Under the pieces are notes generated by a model that was not told the DNA's origin, made no database searches, and saw only the letters and a program-made list of their open reading frames with translations. This document shows, in pieces, positions 1-6,936 of a stretch of DNA of 24,350 bases. The number at the start of each line of letters is the position of its first letter. Position 1 is the first letter of the stretch. The DNA lies in assembly GCA_046760905.1 (NCBI GenBank), contig JBHIFB010000042.1, positions 1 through 24,350 of the forward strand. The letters run 5' to 3'. The translations under genes and the position numbers were made by a program. Source of the stretch: JBHIFB01 sp046760905 (GTDB lineage Bacteria > Gemmatimonadota > CAZMKB01).

Positions 1-1
1 A

Positions 2-211
2 TCGAAAGGGTACATGTTTCCGACTGAGGTGGTTTTCAAAATACATTACAACGGGCACAGCGTGACAGAAATGGAGGTTTCGCATTTTCCACGCCAGGGC
101 GGGGAATCCTCACTCAAGTTCATGAAAACCTCTATAGATATGCTGCTTTTTCTCCTCTATATGAGGACTAAACTCATTCTCCACCGGAGAGAATTGATAG
201 AGAGCATTTGA
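2..211 (+). CDS. GT2 family glycosyltransferase, C-terminal fragment (cut by window edge)
   Basis: This is the last 69 codons of a gene that begins before the window; the frame is open from base 2 and stops with TGA at 209-211. The visible residues include FPTEVVFKIHYNGHSV followed by VSHFPRQGGESS. That is the usual tail of DPM1/GtrB-like GT2 enzymes, where an E-[IV]-x-x-[KR] helix precedes a P-x-[RK]-x-x-G-x-S-[KS] loop that closes over the sugar nucleotide. A hydrophobic stretch (MLLFLLYM) and a basic end suggest membrane association. The likely role is transfer of a sugar from a nucleotide donor, probably to polyprenyl phosphate, on the cytoplasmic face. The next gene starts 11 bp downstream, so it is probably in the same operon. 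Family assignment is fairly safe; sugar and acceptor cannot be told. Confidence 0.75.
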   Translation, partial: SKGYMFPTEVVFKIHYNGHSVTEMEVSHFPRQGGESSLKFMKTSIDMLLFLLYMRTKLILHRRELIESI

Positions 212-222
212 GGGGGTAGCCC

Positions 223-1173
223 ATGGGAAATAGAAAGATTGTAGGAGTGATACTGGCGGCAGGACGTGGCGCCAGGATGGCACCTTTCAGCGACAATTTT
301 CCAAAACCGATACTGCCGATCTGCAACAAGCCACTTTTAGTTTATCAGATCGAATCCATGAGGGAGATCGGAATAGAGGAGATAATCATAGTCGTTGGAC
401 ACAAGGCTTACGAGATCACCCGAATACTGGGCAGCGGTGAAAAATTCGGGGTGAAAATCCAGTACGTCGACCAGGAGAGCACCCTCGGAATCGCTCACGC
501 AGTTGGTAAGCTCGAAGGGCTCGTTAAGACACCTTTTTTGCTTTTTCTGGGTGATATCTTCTTCCGCACAAGCGACCTCCGGGTAATGGTAGACATGATG
601 CTGGAGGAATCGGCGACCGGCGTACTCGCAGTGAAGGTCGAGGAGGATCCGGAAGCAATAAAGAGGAACTTCGCTATAATCCTGAACGAAGACCGCACCG
701 TGAGAAGAGTGATTGAAAAACCGAGGTATACACAGAACAAGCTTAAAGGATGCGGCCTTTACCTCTTCGATCTTCCCATTTTCGACGCAATCAGAAGAAC
801 GCCGCGTACCGCGATGAGAGATGAGTATGAGATTACAGATTCCATTCAGCTGTTGATAGACGACTTCCCTCCTGTAAAAGTGGCCGAGGTGGTTGAGTGG
901 GATGTCAATCTCACAAGCCCGATCGATTTACTCAGAATCAACCTGTATCAGCTAGAGCGCATTGGTAGAAATACTCTTATAGGGAAGGATACTGAGATCC
1001 ATCCGGATGCGGAGCTGTCTAAAACGGTCGTTGGAGATGGCGCAAGGATCGAGAATCCCATCTCCCTCTCGAATTGTGTTATATTCAACGGAACAATCGT
1101 CACAACTGAATCCTCGAGCGATGGAGTCATATTTACACCGGACAGTACCATCGATTGCAGGAACATATCCTGA
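223..1173 (+). CDS. Sugar-1-phosphate nucleotidyltransferase (RmlA/GalU/GlmU-N-like) with short left-handed helix tail
   Basis: A 316-residue enzyme expected to join a sugar 1-phosphate to an NTP, giving an activated sugar for the downstream glycosyltransferases. The nucleotide-binding signature LAAGRGARMAPFSDNFPKP lies at residues 11-29, with the pyrophosphorylase Lys at about 28. Note GARM where GTRL/GTRM is usual. The metal-binding Asp is D111 in LFLGD. After the Rossmann-like domain (to about 245), residues 250-305 carry hexapeptide-like turns (IGKDTEIHPDAELS and following), a short left-handed beta-helix as in bifunctional or archaeal-type transferases. The ATG has a strong GAGGGGG site about 6 bp upstream. 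It lies 11 bp after the GT2 fragment and 60 bp before the epimerase. Base and sugar specificity cannot be assigned from motifs. Confidence 0.88.
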   Translation: MGNRKIVGVILAAGRGARMAPFSDNFPKPILPICNKPLLVYQIESMREIGIEEIIIVVGHKAYEITRILGSGEKFGVKIQYVDQESTLGIAHAVGKLEGLVKTPFLLFLGDIFFRTSDLRVMVDMMLEESATGVLAVKVEEDPEAIKRNFAIILNEDRTVRRVIEKPRYTQNKLKGCGLYLFDLPIFDAIRRTPRTAMRDEYEITDSIQLLIDDFPPVKVAEVVEWDVNLTSPIDLLRINLYQLERIGRNTLIGKDTEIHPDAELSKTVVGDGARIENPISLSNCVIFNGTIVTTESSSDGVIFTPDSTIDCRNIS

Positions 1174-1233
1174 TGTCCGACGGGATAATAACAGGAAATG
1201 TCAAGGGCAGAGCGACGAAGGAGATTTGTAACA

Positions 1234-2184
1234 ATGCCTGAGAATAGAAAATACAGAAAGGTACTAGTTACAGGTGGCGCTGGATTCATCGGCTCCCATC
1301 TTGCAAGATCGCTTCTGGAGTCGGGAGTGGAGGTAAGAATCATTGACAACCTCTCGATGGGCAGGAAAGAGAACATTCCCGAAGGCGCAGAGTTCATCTT
1401 GGGTGATATCCTTGACAGTGAAAAGGTACTCTCCTGTCTCGAAGGAATCGACGCGGTTTTCCACCTCGCGGCGAAGGTAAGCATCCGCTCCTCGGTGGAA
1501 GGTTTCAGTGATGATGCTCGGAACAATATAATGGGCACCCTCAATATGCTCGATTGCATAAAGAACTCAGGTGTGAAAAAATTAATATACGCCTCTTCAA
1601 TGGCAGTGTATGCCGACTCTCCGAAACCGGATCCTGTCTCGGAGAAATACACAACCGAACCAATCTCTCCCTACGGAATCAGCAAGCTCGCAAGCGAAAA
1701 ATATTGCCTAAATCTCGCCGACACGTTTGGAATCGATACCATCTGTCTGAGATATTTCAACACCTACGGAACAGGGCAAACACTCACGCCATATGTCGGT
1801 GTGATGACGATCTTCATAAACAATCTGCTGGAAGGTAAGCCCCCTGTAATATTCGGCGATGGCGAACAGCGGAGGGATTTCATATGGGTTGGTGATATAG
1901 TAAAAGCATCGACTCTCGCCCTAAGATCACCGGTAAAGAAGGGGATATTCAACATCGGTACGGGGATCGACACGTCTGTGAACAAGATCGCAGACTTGCT
2001 GATAGGCAAGATAATGCCTGACATGAAACCGGAATACGCTCCCCCACAACCGGGGGAACTCAAGTACTGTATTGCCGATATCACTCAGGCACAGAACCAC
2101 CTCAAATTCGAACCTGAGGGAAGATTAGATGAGAAGCTAGAGGAAGTAATAGAGTGGAACAGGAGAAAAAAGGAAGTCGGCTGA
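1234..2184 (+). CDS. NAD-dependent epimerase/dehydratase, GalE-like extended SDR
   Basis: A 316-residue extended short-chain dehydrogenase. The Rossmann glycine motif TGGAGFIGSH is at residues 13-22, and NAD is selected by D39 at the end of strand 2 (IIDNLSMG). The catalytic set is S121/S122 in YASSMAVY with Y147 and K151 in PYGISK, and the later RYFNTYG and FIWVGDI motifs are the family's sugar-binding region. It is expected to epimerise or modify a UDP- or GDP-sugar in the cytoplasm. A reading-frame start exists at 1198, but the ATG at 1234 is preferred: AAGGAG (1219-1224) sits 9 bp before it, and the extra 12 residues are Arg-rich and unlike the family. It follows the nucleotidyltransferase and overlaps the alternative start of the next gene. 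Substrate is unknown. Confidence 0.9.
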   Translation: MPENRKYRKVLVTGGAGFIGSHLARSLLESGVEVRIIDNLSMGRKENIPEGAEFILGDILDSEKVLSCLEGIDAVFHLAAKVSIRSSVEGFSDDARNNIMGTLNMLDCIKNSGVKKLIYASSMAVYADSPKPDPVSEKYTTEPISPYGISKLASEKYCLNLADTFGIDTICLRYFNTYGTGQTLTPYVGVMTIFINNLLEGKPPVIFGDGEQRRDFIWVGDIVKASTLALRSPVKKGIFNIGTGIDTSVNKIADLLIGKIMPDMKPEYAPPQPGELKYCIADITQAQNHLKFEPEGRLDEKLEEVIEWNRRKKEVG

Positions 2185-3860
2185 GAAAGGATCACGCGAT
2201 GTGTTTCTTTCTCACAGCACTGGCCCTGGGTGTAAGGCTCTACGGCATACGGTACGGGCTTCCTTTACTCCTGAAAGCAGATGAGCCGTATATCATCGAT
2301 AGTGCCATTGGTAACTTCTACAGCCAGGATCCAATCATCCTGGGATGGCCTGGCTCATCGCTCGTCCTCCTCCTCTTTGTTTTATATTTCCCGTATTACC
2401 TGTATCTGAAGTCCTCGGGTGTGCTTTCCTCCGTAGAGGATTTCATATTCATGTACTGGAATGATCCTTCGATGCTCTACCTGATAGGAAGGGTATGCGT
2501 AGCTCTGGCTGGAGCTCTTACCGTCCTCGTCCTCTACAGAGCCTGCTCAAAGATGTATGGGAAGGCGACCGCGGGTCTCTCATCGGCGTTTCTTGCATTC
2601 TCATTCATGCACGTGAGACACTCGCATTTCGCACTCCCAGACATTCCGATGACACTCCTGCTCGTAATGCTTGTTTATTTATCCTACAGGATCCTGGAAG
2701 GGACGAATATAAAAACTTATGTGATTGCAGGTGCTCTCTGCGGTCTCTGTGTATCCTTAAAATTCAATTCCGCAATCATAGTCATGCCCATTATCCTGGC
2801 TCATCTATTGAGGAAGAGTGCTCCTGCGAAGGATGACAGATGGAAAATCACCTCCTTGATCGCCTGCATGATAACCTTCTTTTATATCGGGTGCCCTTAT
2901 GTATTAACCGACCCCAAAGCAATGATCGAGAGCATCAGAAACGTAGTGATCTGGCAGAAAGAAATTGGGAATATCAGAGCCATACCAACTGGCTCAGCCC
3001 TGGCCTATCTGTTCGATACAGTCCTTCCCATTTCCACGGGCTGGCCCATGATCATTTTTTCAATCATCGGCTTCGTAACATTCCTACTGAAGCCGGACAA
3101 AAAAGACCTCATTGTCATAGTTTATCCAGTGACATATGTCCTGCTCCTATCAACGAGCAAGACTCTCTTTATGAGATATGCGATTCCTCTTATCCCATTC
3201 ATGGCACTTCTTTCCGCCCTCGCGATAACGAGATTGAAAGAGAAAATAAGGTATGACTTGCTAAGTACCGTCGTCCCGATCATACTTTCTCTGCTTGTCC
3301 TACTTCCTCAGGTATGGAAGTCAATCCTCTTCGACCACATGCTGACACATACGGACACGAGAGCGGTCGCAAGGAAATGGATCATAGAACAACTCCCTGC
3401 CGGCAGCAGGATCATACTTGACCACCTGCCCTTCTCGGTCCCGTTTGGATTCAACGAGTGGGTCTTGAATTACGAGAAGAGGGATGACAGGTGGGGTGAT
3501 CTGAAGTACAGGTACTTAGATGCGAATTCAGGGAAGAAGGTCAATTCCTTCAAACTAATGTACACAACAGGCGAAGTTAGTGATGGCATCTGGGATTTCG
3601 AGCCGGACTATGTGATCGTCAGCTCATACGTAAAAAACATTTTCTCCGGCAGAATGGGAGAAACCCTGAAGGAGAAAAAGGGAATGATCTTCAAGAGAAG
3701 AAGAGCTTTCTACGAAAGAGTGGAGGATGAGGGAAAGCTTCTGATGACCTTTTCTCCTTCAGGCACGAATGAAGAAGAGGAGGATGACATTTACGGAGTG
3801 GCGATTAATCCAGATCCCGGTCCTGTTATTAAGATTTACAGAATGGGCGAGTTCGAGTAG
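2154..3860 (+). CDS. GT39-type (PMT_2/ArnT-like) polytopic membrane glycosyltransferase
   Basis: A 568-residue membrane protein of the GT-C fold. These enzymes take a sugar from a polyprenyl-phosphate donor and transfer it on the outer face of the inner membrane. A basic N-terminus precedes a first hydrophobic helix, followed by the acidic loop motif LKADEPYI (D43, E44) that holds the catalytic metal-binding acid in this family. About ten further hydrophobic segments run to about residue 390, then a soluble periplasmic C-terminal domain with an acidic run (NEEEEDD). The GTG at 2154 has AGAGGAAG about 7 bp upstream and overlaps the epimerase by 31 bp. The ATG at 2199, 14 bp after the epimerase stop, is a real alternative and keeps all membrane segments. 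It is followed 6 bp later by a second GT39-type gene. Confidence 0.85.
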   Translation: MEQEKKGSRLRKDHAMCFFLTALALGVRLYGIRYGLPLLLKADEPYIIDSAIGNFYSQDPIILGWPGSSLVLLLFVLYFPYYLYLKSSGVLSSVEDFIFMYWNDPSMLYLIGRVCVALAGALTVLVLYRACSKMYGKATAGLSSAFLAFSFMHVRHSHFALPDIPMTLLLVMLVYLSYRILEGTNIKTYVIAGALCGLCVSLKFNSAIIVMPIILAHLLRKSAPAKDDRWKITSLIACMITFFYIGCPYVLTDPKAMIESIRNVVIWQKEIGNIRAIPTGSALAYLFDTVLPISTGWPMIIFSIIGFVTFLLKPDKKDLIVIVYPVTYVLLLSTSKTLFMRYAIPLIPFMALLSALAITRLKEKIRYDLLSTVVPIILSLLVLLPQVWKSILFDHMLTHTDTRAVARKWIIEQLPAGSRIILDHLPFSVPFGFNEWVLNYEKRDDRWGDLKYRYLDANSGKKVNSFKLMYTTGEVSDGIWDFEPDYVIVSSYVKNIFSGRMGETLKEKKGMIFKRRRAFYERVEDEGKLLMTFSPSGTNEEEEDDIYGVAINPDPGPVIKIYRMGEFE

Positions 3861-3866
3861 TCACTG

Positions 3867-5459
3867 ATGGAGAGGAAGAATTACATATACATACTGGTCC
3901 TAATCGTGCTGGCCGGTCTCGCGGTGCGTCTTTATGAACTGAATGAACCCTGGATTGGCCTGAAGGATTTCACGGGAGCTCTCCACGGACAGATAGCGAA
4001 GAACTACCTCAGATTCGGTTATCTGGGCACCGGTTTAGGACCCGTCACTAATTTTGAGTCTGAACCGGAAAGCTTCAGCTATTATTTCCATCATCCCATT
4101 CTCTTCAACATAGTGCTGTCAATACCCATGCAAGTACTTGGATCAGAGGAGTGGGTACTGAGGCTTGTTCCCGCCATAGCCTCAACTGCCGGCATCGGGC
4201 TCATCTTCTTCCTGGTTAGGCCGCTCTGGGGATTCAATGCTGCGCTGTTCTCATCCCTTTTTTTGGCCTTCGTGCCGATGGACGGATTCTTTGGTAGAAT
4301 GGTCAATGAGGAAACCCTTGCGGTACCAATCATTATTGCGGTACTGATCCTCTGGACGAAGAGATCAAGCTATGATAAACCCTCAATGGGGCTGGCCTTT
4401 TATACGCTCCTTCTCATAGGCCTCTTCACGGCGTGGCCGCTTTTTTATCTTACCGGTTTCCTCTTCGTACACAGTCTTCTGAATATGAAAGTGAACCCAA
4501 GAAGGCTTAAGCACTGCCTTATCCTTCCTGCCATGGCCCTGCTCTCATTCGCAGCGTTCCTCCTCCATGGCAGGTTTCTAACCGGAAACTGGGGGCAGAG
4601 CCTGATAGCCCTCTTCCTGGAGAGGGTGGGTGCAGAGCAAGCCCTCATGAGGAAGGCGAGTCTCAGCAATGTTATTGCTGGCAGATTCCTTTACTTCTTC
4701 ACACCCATACTCTTAATCCTTTCTCTTGCCTTCCTGTTCAGAACGGTTTCGAAGAGGGGCCAAAACCCTCCAGGAAGCATGGCCATCATAATAATACTAT
4801 ATCTCGTGGCGATCACTCACATCTTCCTGTTCAGGGAAGGCGCTCTTCATCATGAGTACTGGCTATATTACTTCTCGGTACCCCTGGCCATTTCCTCCGC
4901 TCTCGGTCTCGATTACATTCTTGCTATGATCAGGAAGGATCTCCCAAAAAAGCTTCTCCTGGCGGCTGTTTGCGTGATGTTCATATCTCTCTCCCTCTGG
5001 AGGATTTCATCTCTTCATGCAATAAAGAAATTCGAATATGTTCCCGAACTGGGTGAATGGCTTGAGGAAAATACCGAGGAACATGATGAGATACTCGTGA
5101 TCGGTCCGGCCCTTTCGAAATTCGGGTACTCTGAAACGCACTTCGACTACCACCCCGGGAAGATCCACACCTGGCCAATGCCGCATGTGGGGTTCTACTC
5201 ACACAGGAGGATAAGGTGGGGGATCAGGGATATGGACGAGTTGGAAGCTATAATGAGAGAACCCGGGAGTCTAAAGTATGCGGTGATGACCGAGGAGTAC
5301 ATGGATTCCCTGGTGAAAGAAGCATGTGAGCGCCTCAAGTCACACGGGTGTGAGGTCGTTCCGAATATGTGGGAGGATGGAAAACCCACACCTGTGAGGA
5401 TATTCGAACTGGGGACAGATATACCCGGCAAACCCATTCCACGGGGAGGACAGAGATGA
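3867..5459 (+). CDS. Second GT39-type (PMT_2/ArnT-like) membrane glycosyltransferase
   Basis: A 530-residue GT-C membrane protein unlike its neighbour in detail but of the same layout: an N-terminal helix, an acidic first loop, many hydrophobic segments to about residue 380, then a soluble domain. The first-loop motif is LKDFTGA (D34) rather than D-E, and the conserved downstream loop shows YYFHHPILF (H75, H76, P77), where GT39 members usually carry a similar His-His-Pro. It should use a polyprenyl-phosphate sugar, plausibly made by the GT2 encoded next. The ribosome site before the ATG at 3867 is weak. The stop overlaps the next start as ATGA (5456-5459), implying translational coupling. Acceptor (lipid, polymer or protein) is unknown. 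Confidence 0.82.
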   Translation: MERKNYIYILVLIVLAGLAVRLYELNEPWIGLKDFTGALHGQIAKNYLRFGYLGTGLGPVTNFESEPESFSYYFHHPILFNIVLSIPMQVLGSEEWVLRLVPAIASTAGIGLIFFLVRPLWGFNAALFSSLFLAFVPMDGFFGRMVNEETLAVPIIIAVLILWTKRSSYDKPSMGLAFYTLLLIGLFTAWPLFYLTGFLFVHSLLNMKVNPRRLKHCLILPAMALLSFAAFLLHGRFLTGNWGQSLIALFLERVGAEQALMRKASLSNVIAGRFLYFFTPILLILSLAFLFRTVSKRGQNPPGSMAIIIILYLVAITHIFLFREGALHHEYWLYYFSVPLAISSALGLDYILAMIRKDLPKKLLLAAVCVMFISLSLWRISSLHAIKKFEYVPELGEWLEENTEEHDEILVIGPALSKFGYSETHFDYHPGKIHTWPMPHVGFYSHRRIRWGIRDMDELEAIMREPGSLKYAVMTEEYMDSLVKEACERLKSHGCEVVPNMWEDGKPTPVRIFELGTDIPGKPIPRGGQR

Positions 5460-6127
5460 AACTATCGGTCATTATACCTGTCTTCAATGAAAAACATACA
5501 ATACAGGAGATCACGAAGAGGGTGCTGAATGTACCTATAGAGAAGGAGGTCATCATCGTCGATGACTTCTCCACAGATGGTACTCGGGAGATTCTCAGAG
5601 AGATGGAGAAGGATTACCCGATAAGAGTGATTTACTCAGATAGAAATCATGGGAGAGGCATGGCAGTGAGGATGGGCCAGGAAATCGTAACGGGAGAGCT
5701 TCTCATAAATCAGGATGCCGACCTCGAATACGATCCGAACGATTACGATGCCCTGATAAAACCCATTGTAGAAGATGAGGCAGATGTTGTATACGGTTCA
5801 AGGTTTCTGGGAAATATCGAGGGTATGGCATGGAAGAATTATCTCGGAAACAAATTCCTAACATTTCTCACTAACCTGGCACTGGGCTCGAAGATCACCG
5901 ACCTTATGACCGCATACAAGGTTTTCAAGACCGAGGACATAAAAAAGCTACGGTTCGATACCGAGGGATTTGAATTCGAGGCGGAACTCACCGCCAAGAT
6001 GGTGCGGATGGGATGCAGAATCGTCGATGTACCGATTTCCTACCATGGGCGAGGGGAGAAAGAGGGTAAGAAAATTGGATGGAGGGATGCGATCAAGGTC
6101 ATGAGTACTCTGAAGAAATACAGGTAA
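5456..6127 (+). CDS. Polyprenyl-phosphate sugar synthase, GT2 (DPM1/ArnC-like)
   Basis: A 223-residue GT-A fold enzyme that should transfer a sugar from a nucleotide donor to polyprenyl phosphate. SVIIPVFNE (4-12) opens the fold, VDDFSTDGT (35-43) binds the nucleotide, and NQDADLEYDP (85-94) holds the metal-binding D-x-D. GSRFLG (114-119) and the YHGR-x-x-x-EGKKIGW tail are typical of dolichol-phosphate mannose synthases. It lacks the C-terminal membrane helices of GtrB/ArnC, so it is a soluble or peripheral DPM1-like form. The frame is open upstream to 5369, but the ATG at 5456 is clearly the start: GGGGAGGA (5443-5450) precedes it and it overlaps the previous stop as ATGA. Its position after two GT39 genes suggests it supplies their lipid-linked donor. 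Confidence 0.9.
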   Translation: MKLSVIIPVFNEKHTIQEITKRVLNVPIEKEVIIVDDFSTDGTREILREMEKDYPIRVIYSDRNHGRGMAVRMGQEIVTGELLINQDADLEYDPNDYDALIKPIVEDEADVVYGSRFLGNIEGMAWKNYLGNKFLTFLTNLALGSKITDLMTAYKVFKTEDIKKLRFDTEGFEFEAELTAKMVRMGCRIVDVPISYHGRGEKEGKKIGWRDAIKVMSTLKKYR

Positions 6128-6131
6128 TGTG

Positions 6132-6911
6132 ATGAAAGAGAGTGACACCTCAACGGCGAGACAGCCGGAGAATTGTGTGAGAGTTCTCGGAGTGAGAATA
6201 GACAGGGTAACGATCGATGGTGTTCTGCAGAAGGTCGATGAATTCGTGGCCGAAGGCGGGAAGAGAACGATCATGTATGCGAATGTGCATGTGATAAATC
6301 AGGCATACACGGATCCTTCACTTATGCAAATACTCAACAGTGCCGACTTAGTGTACCCGGATGGTCATGGTGTCGTCGTCGGAGCGAACCTGCTAGGAGA
6401 AGAGCTCCCTCCCAGGATGACCGGCGCCGATTGGATTTATGATCTGTGCACTTTTGCCGAGGGAAAGAACTACACCCTTTATATTGTCGGCGGAGAGCCC
6501 GGTATCGCGGAGAAGGCCCGGGACGAGCTACTGAGGAAGTATAGAAGACTAAACATCGTAGGAACGTATGATGGGTTCTTCCAAAAGAGAGGAGAAACCC
6601 GGAGATTGATTGATGATATAAACCTGAAAAAACCGCATATCGTACTCATTGGCATGGGCACCCCGACTCAGGAAAAATTCACAGAGAGCACCAGGTCCCA
6701 GCTGGAAGCACCTGTGTGCTGGGTTGTGGGCGCCCTCTTCGATTACGTAGCAGGAAAGATGAGGAGAGGTCCCCGGTGGATGCTTGACCACGGAATGGAG
6801 TGGCTGTGCAGACTCGCTTTCGAACCGAGGAGGTTGTGGAGAAGATATCTCATAGGGAACAGCATTTTTCTCATGAGGGTGCTGTTGATGAGAGCCAAGA
6901 AACACACTTGA
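6132..6911 (+). CDS. WecG/TagA/CpsF-family glycosyltransferase (GT26)
   Basis: A 259-residue enzyme of the family that adds the second sugar to a lipid-linked monosaccharide in enterobacterial common antigen, teichoic-acid linkage units and many exopolysaccharides. The family core is clear: ANVHVINQAY (50-59), ADLVYPDGHGVV (71-82) with the candidate catalytic Asp at 77, and LPPRMTGAD (92-100). GIGMGTP-like VLIGMGTPTQEKF and WVVGALFDYVAG follow in the second half, and the end is basic and hydrophobic as in membrane-associated members. Length is normal. GTG at 6129 and ATG at 6132 are adjacent possible starts; ATG is preferred, but the ribosome site is weak. It starts 4 bp after the GT2 stop. 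Donor sugar is not determined. Confidence 0.92.
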   Translation: MKESDTSTARQPENCVRVLGVRIDRVTIDGVLQKVDEFVAEGGKRTIMYANVHVINQAYTDPSLMQILNSADLVYPDGHGVVVGANLLGEELPPRMTGADWIYDLCTFAEGKNYTLYIVGGEPGIAEKARDELLRKYRRLNIVGTYDGFFQKRGETRRLIDDINLKKPHIVLIGMGTPTQEKFTESTRSQLEAPVCWVVGALFDYVAGKMRRGPRWMLDHGMEWLCRLAFEPRRLWRRYLIGNSIFLMRVLLMRAKKHT

Positions 6912-6936
6912 TACCTATACAGGAGGATTGTTCCAT

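Noticed and set aside
948..1652. 234-codon open frame on the minus strand opposite the nucleotidyltransferase and epimerase
   Set aside because: It crosses two well-supported genes, is Ser/Pro-rich with no family features and has no ribosome site; it is a shadow frame.
6928..6930. TTG at 6928 as start of the GT4 fusion
   Set aside because: It is only 1 bp after AGGAGG, too close for initiation; TTG at 6937 has a 10-bp spacing.
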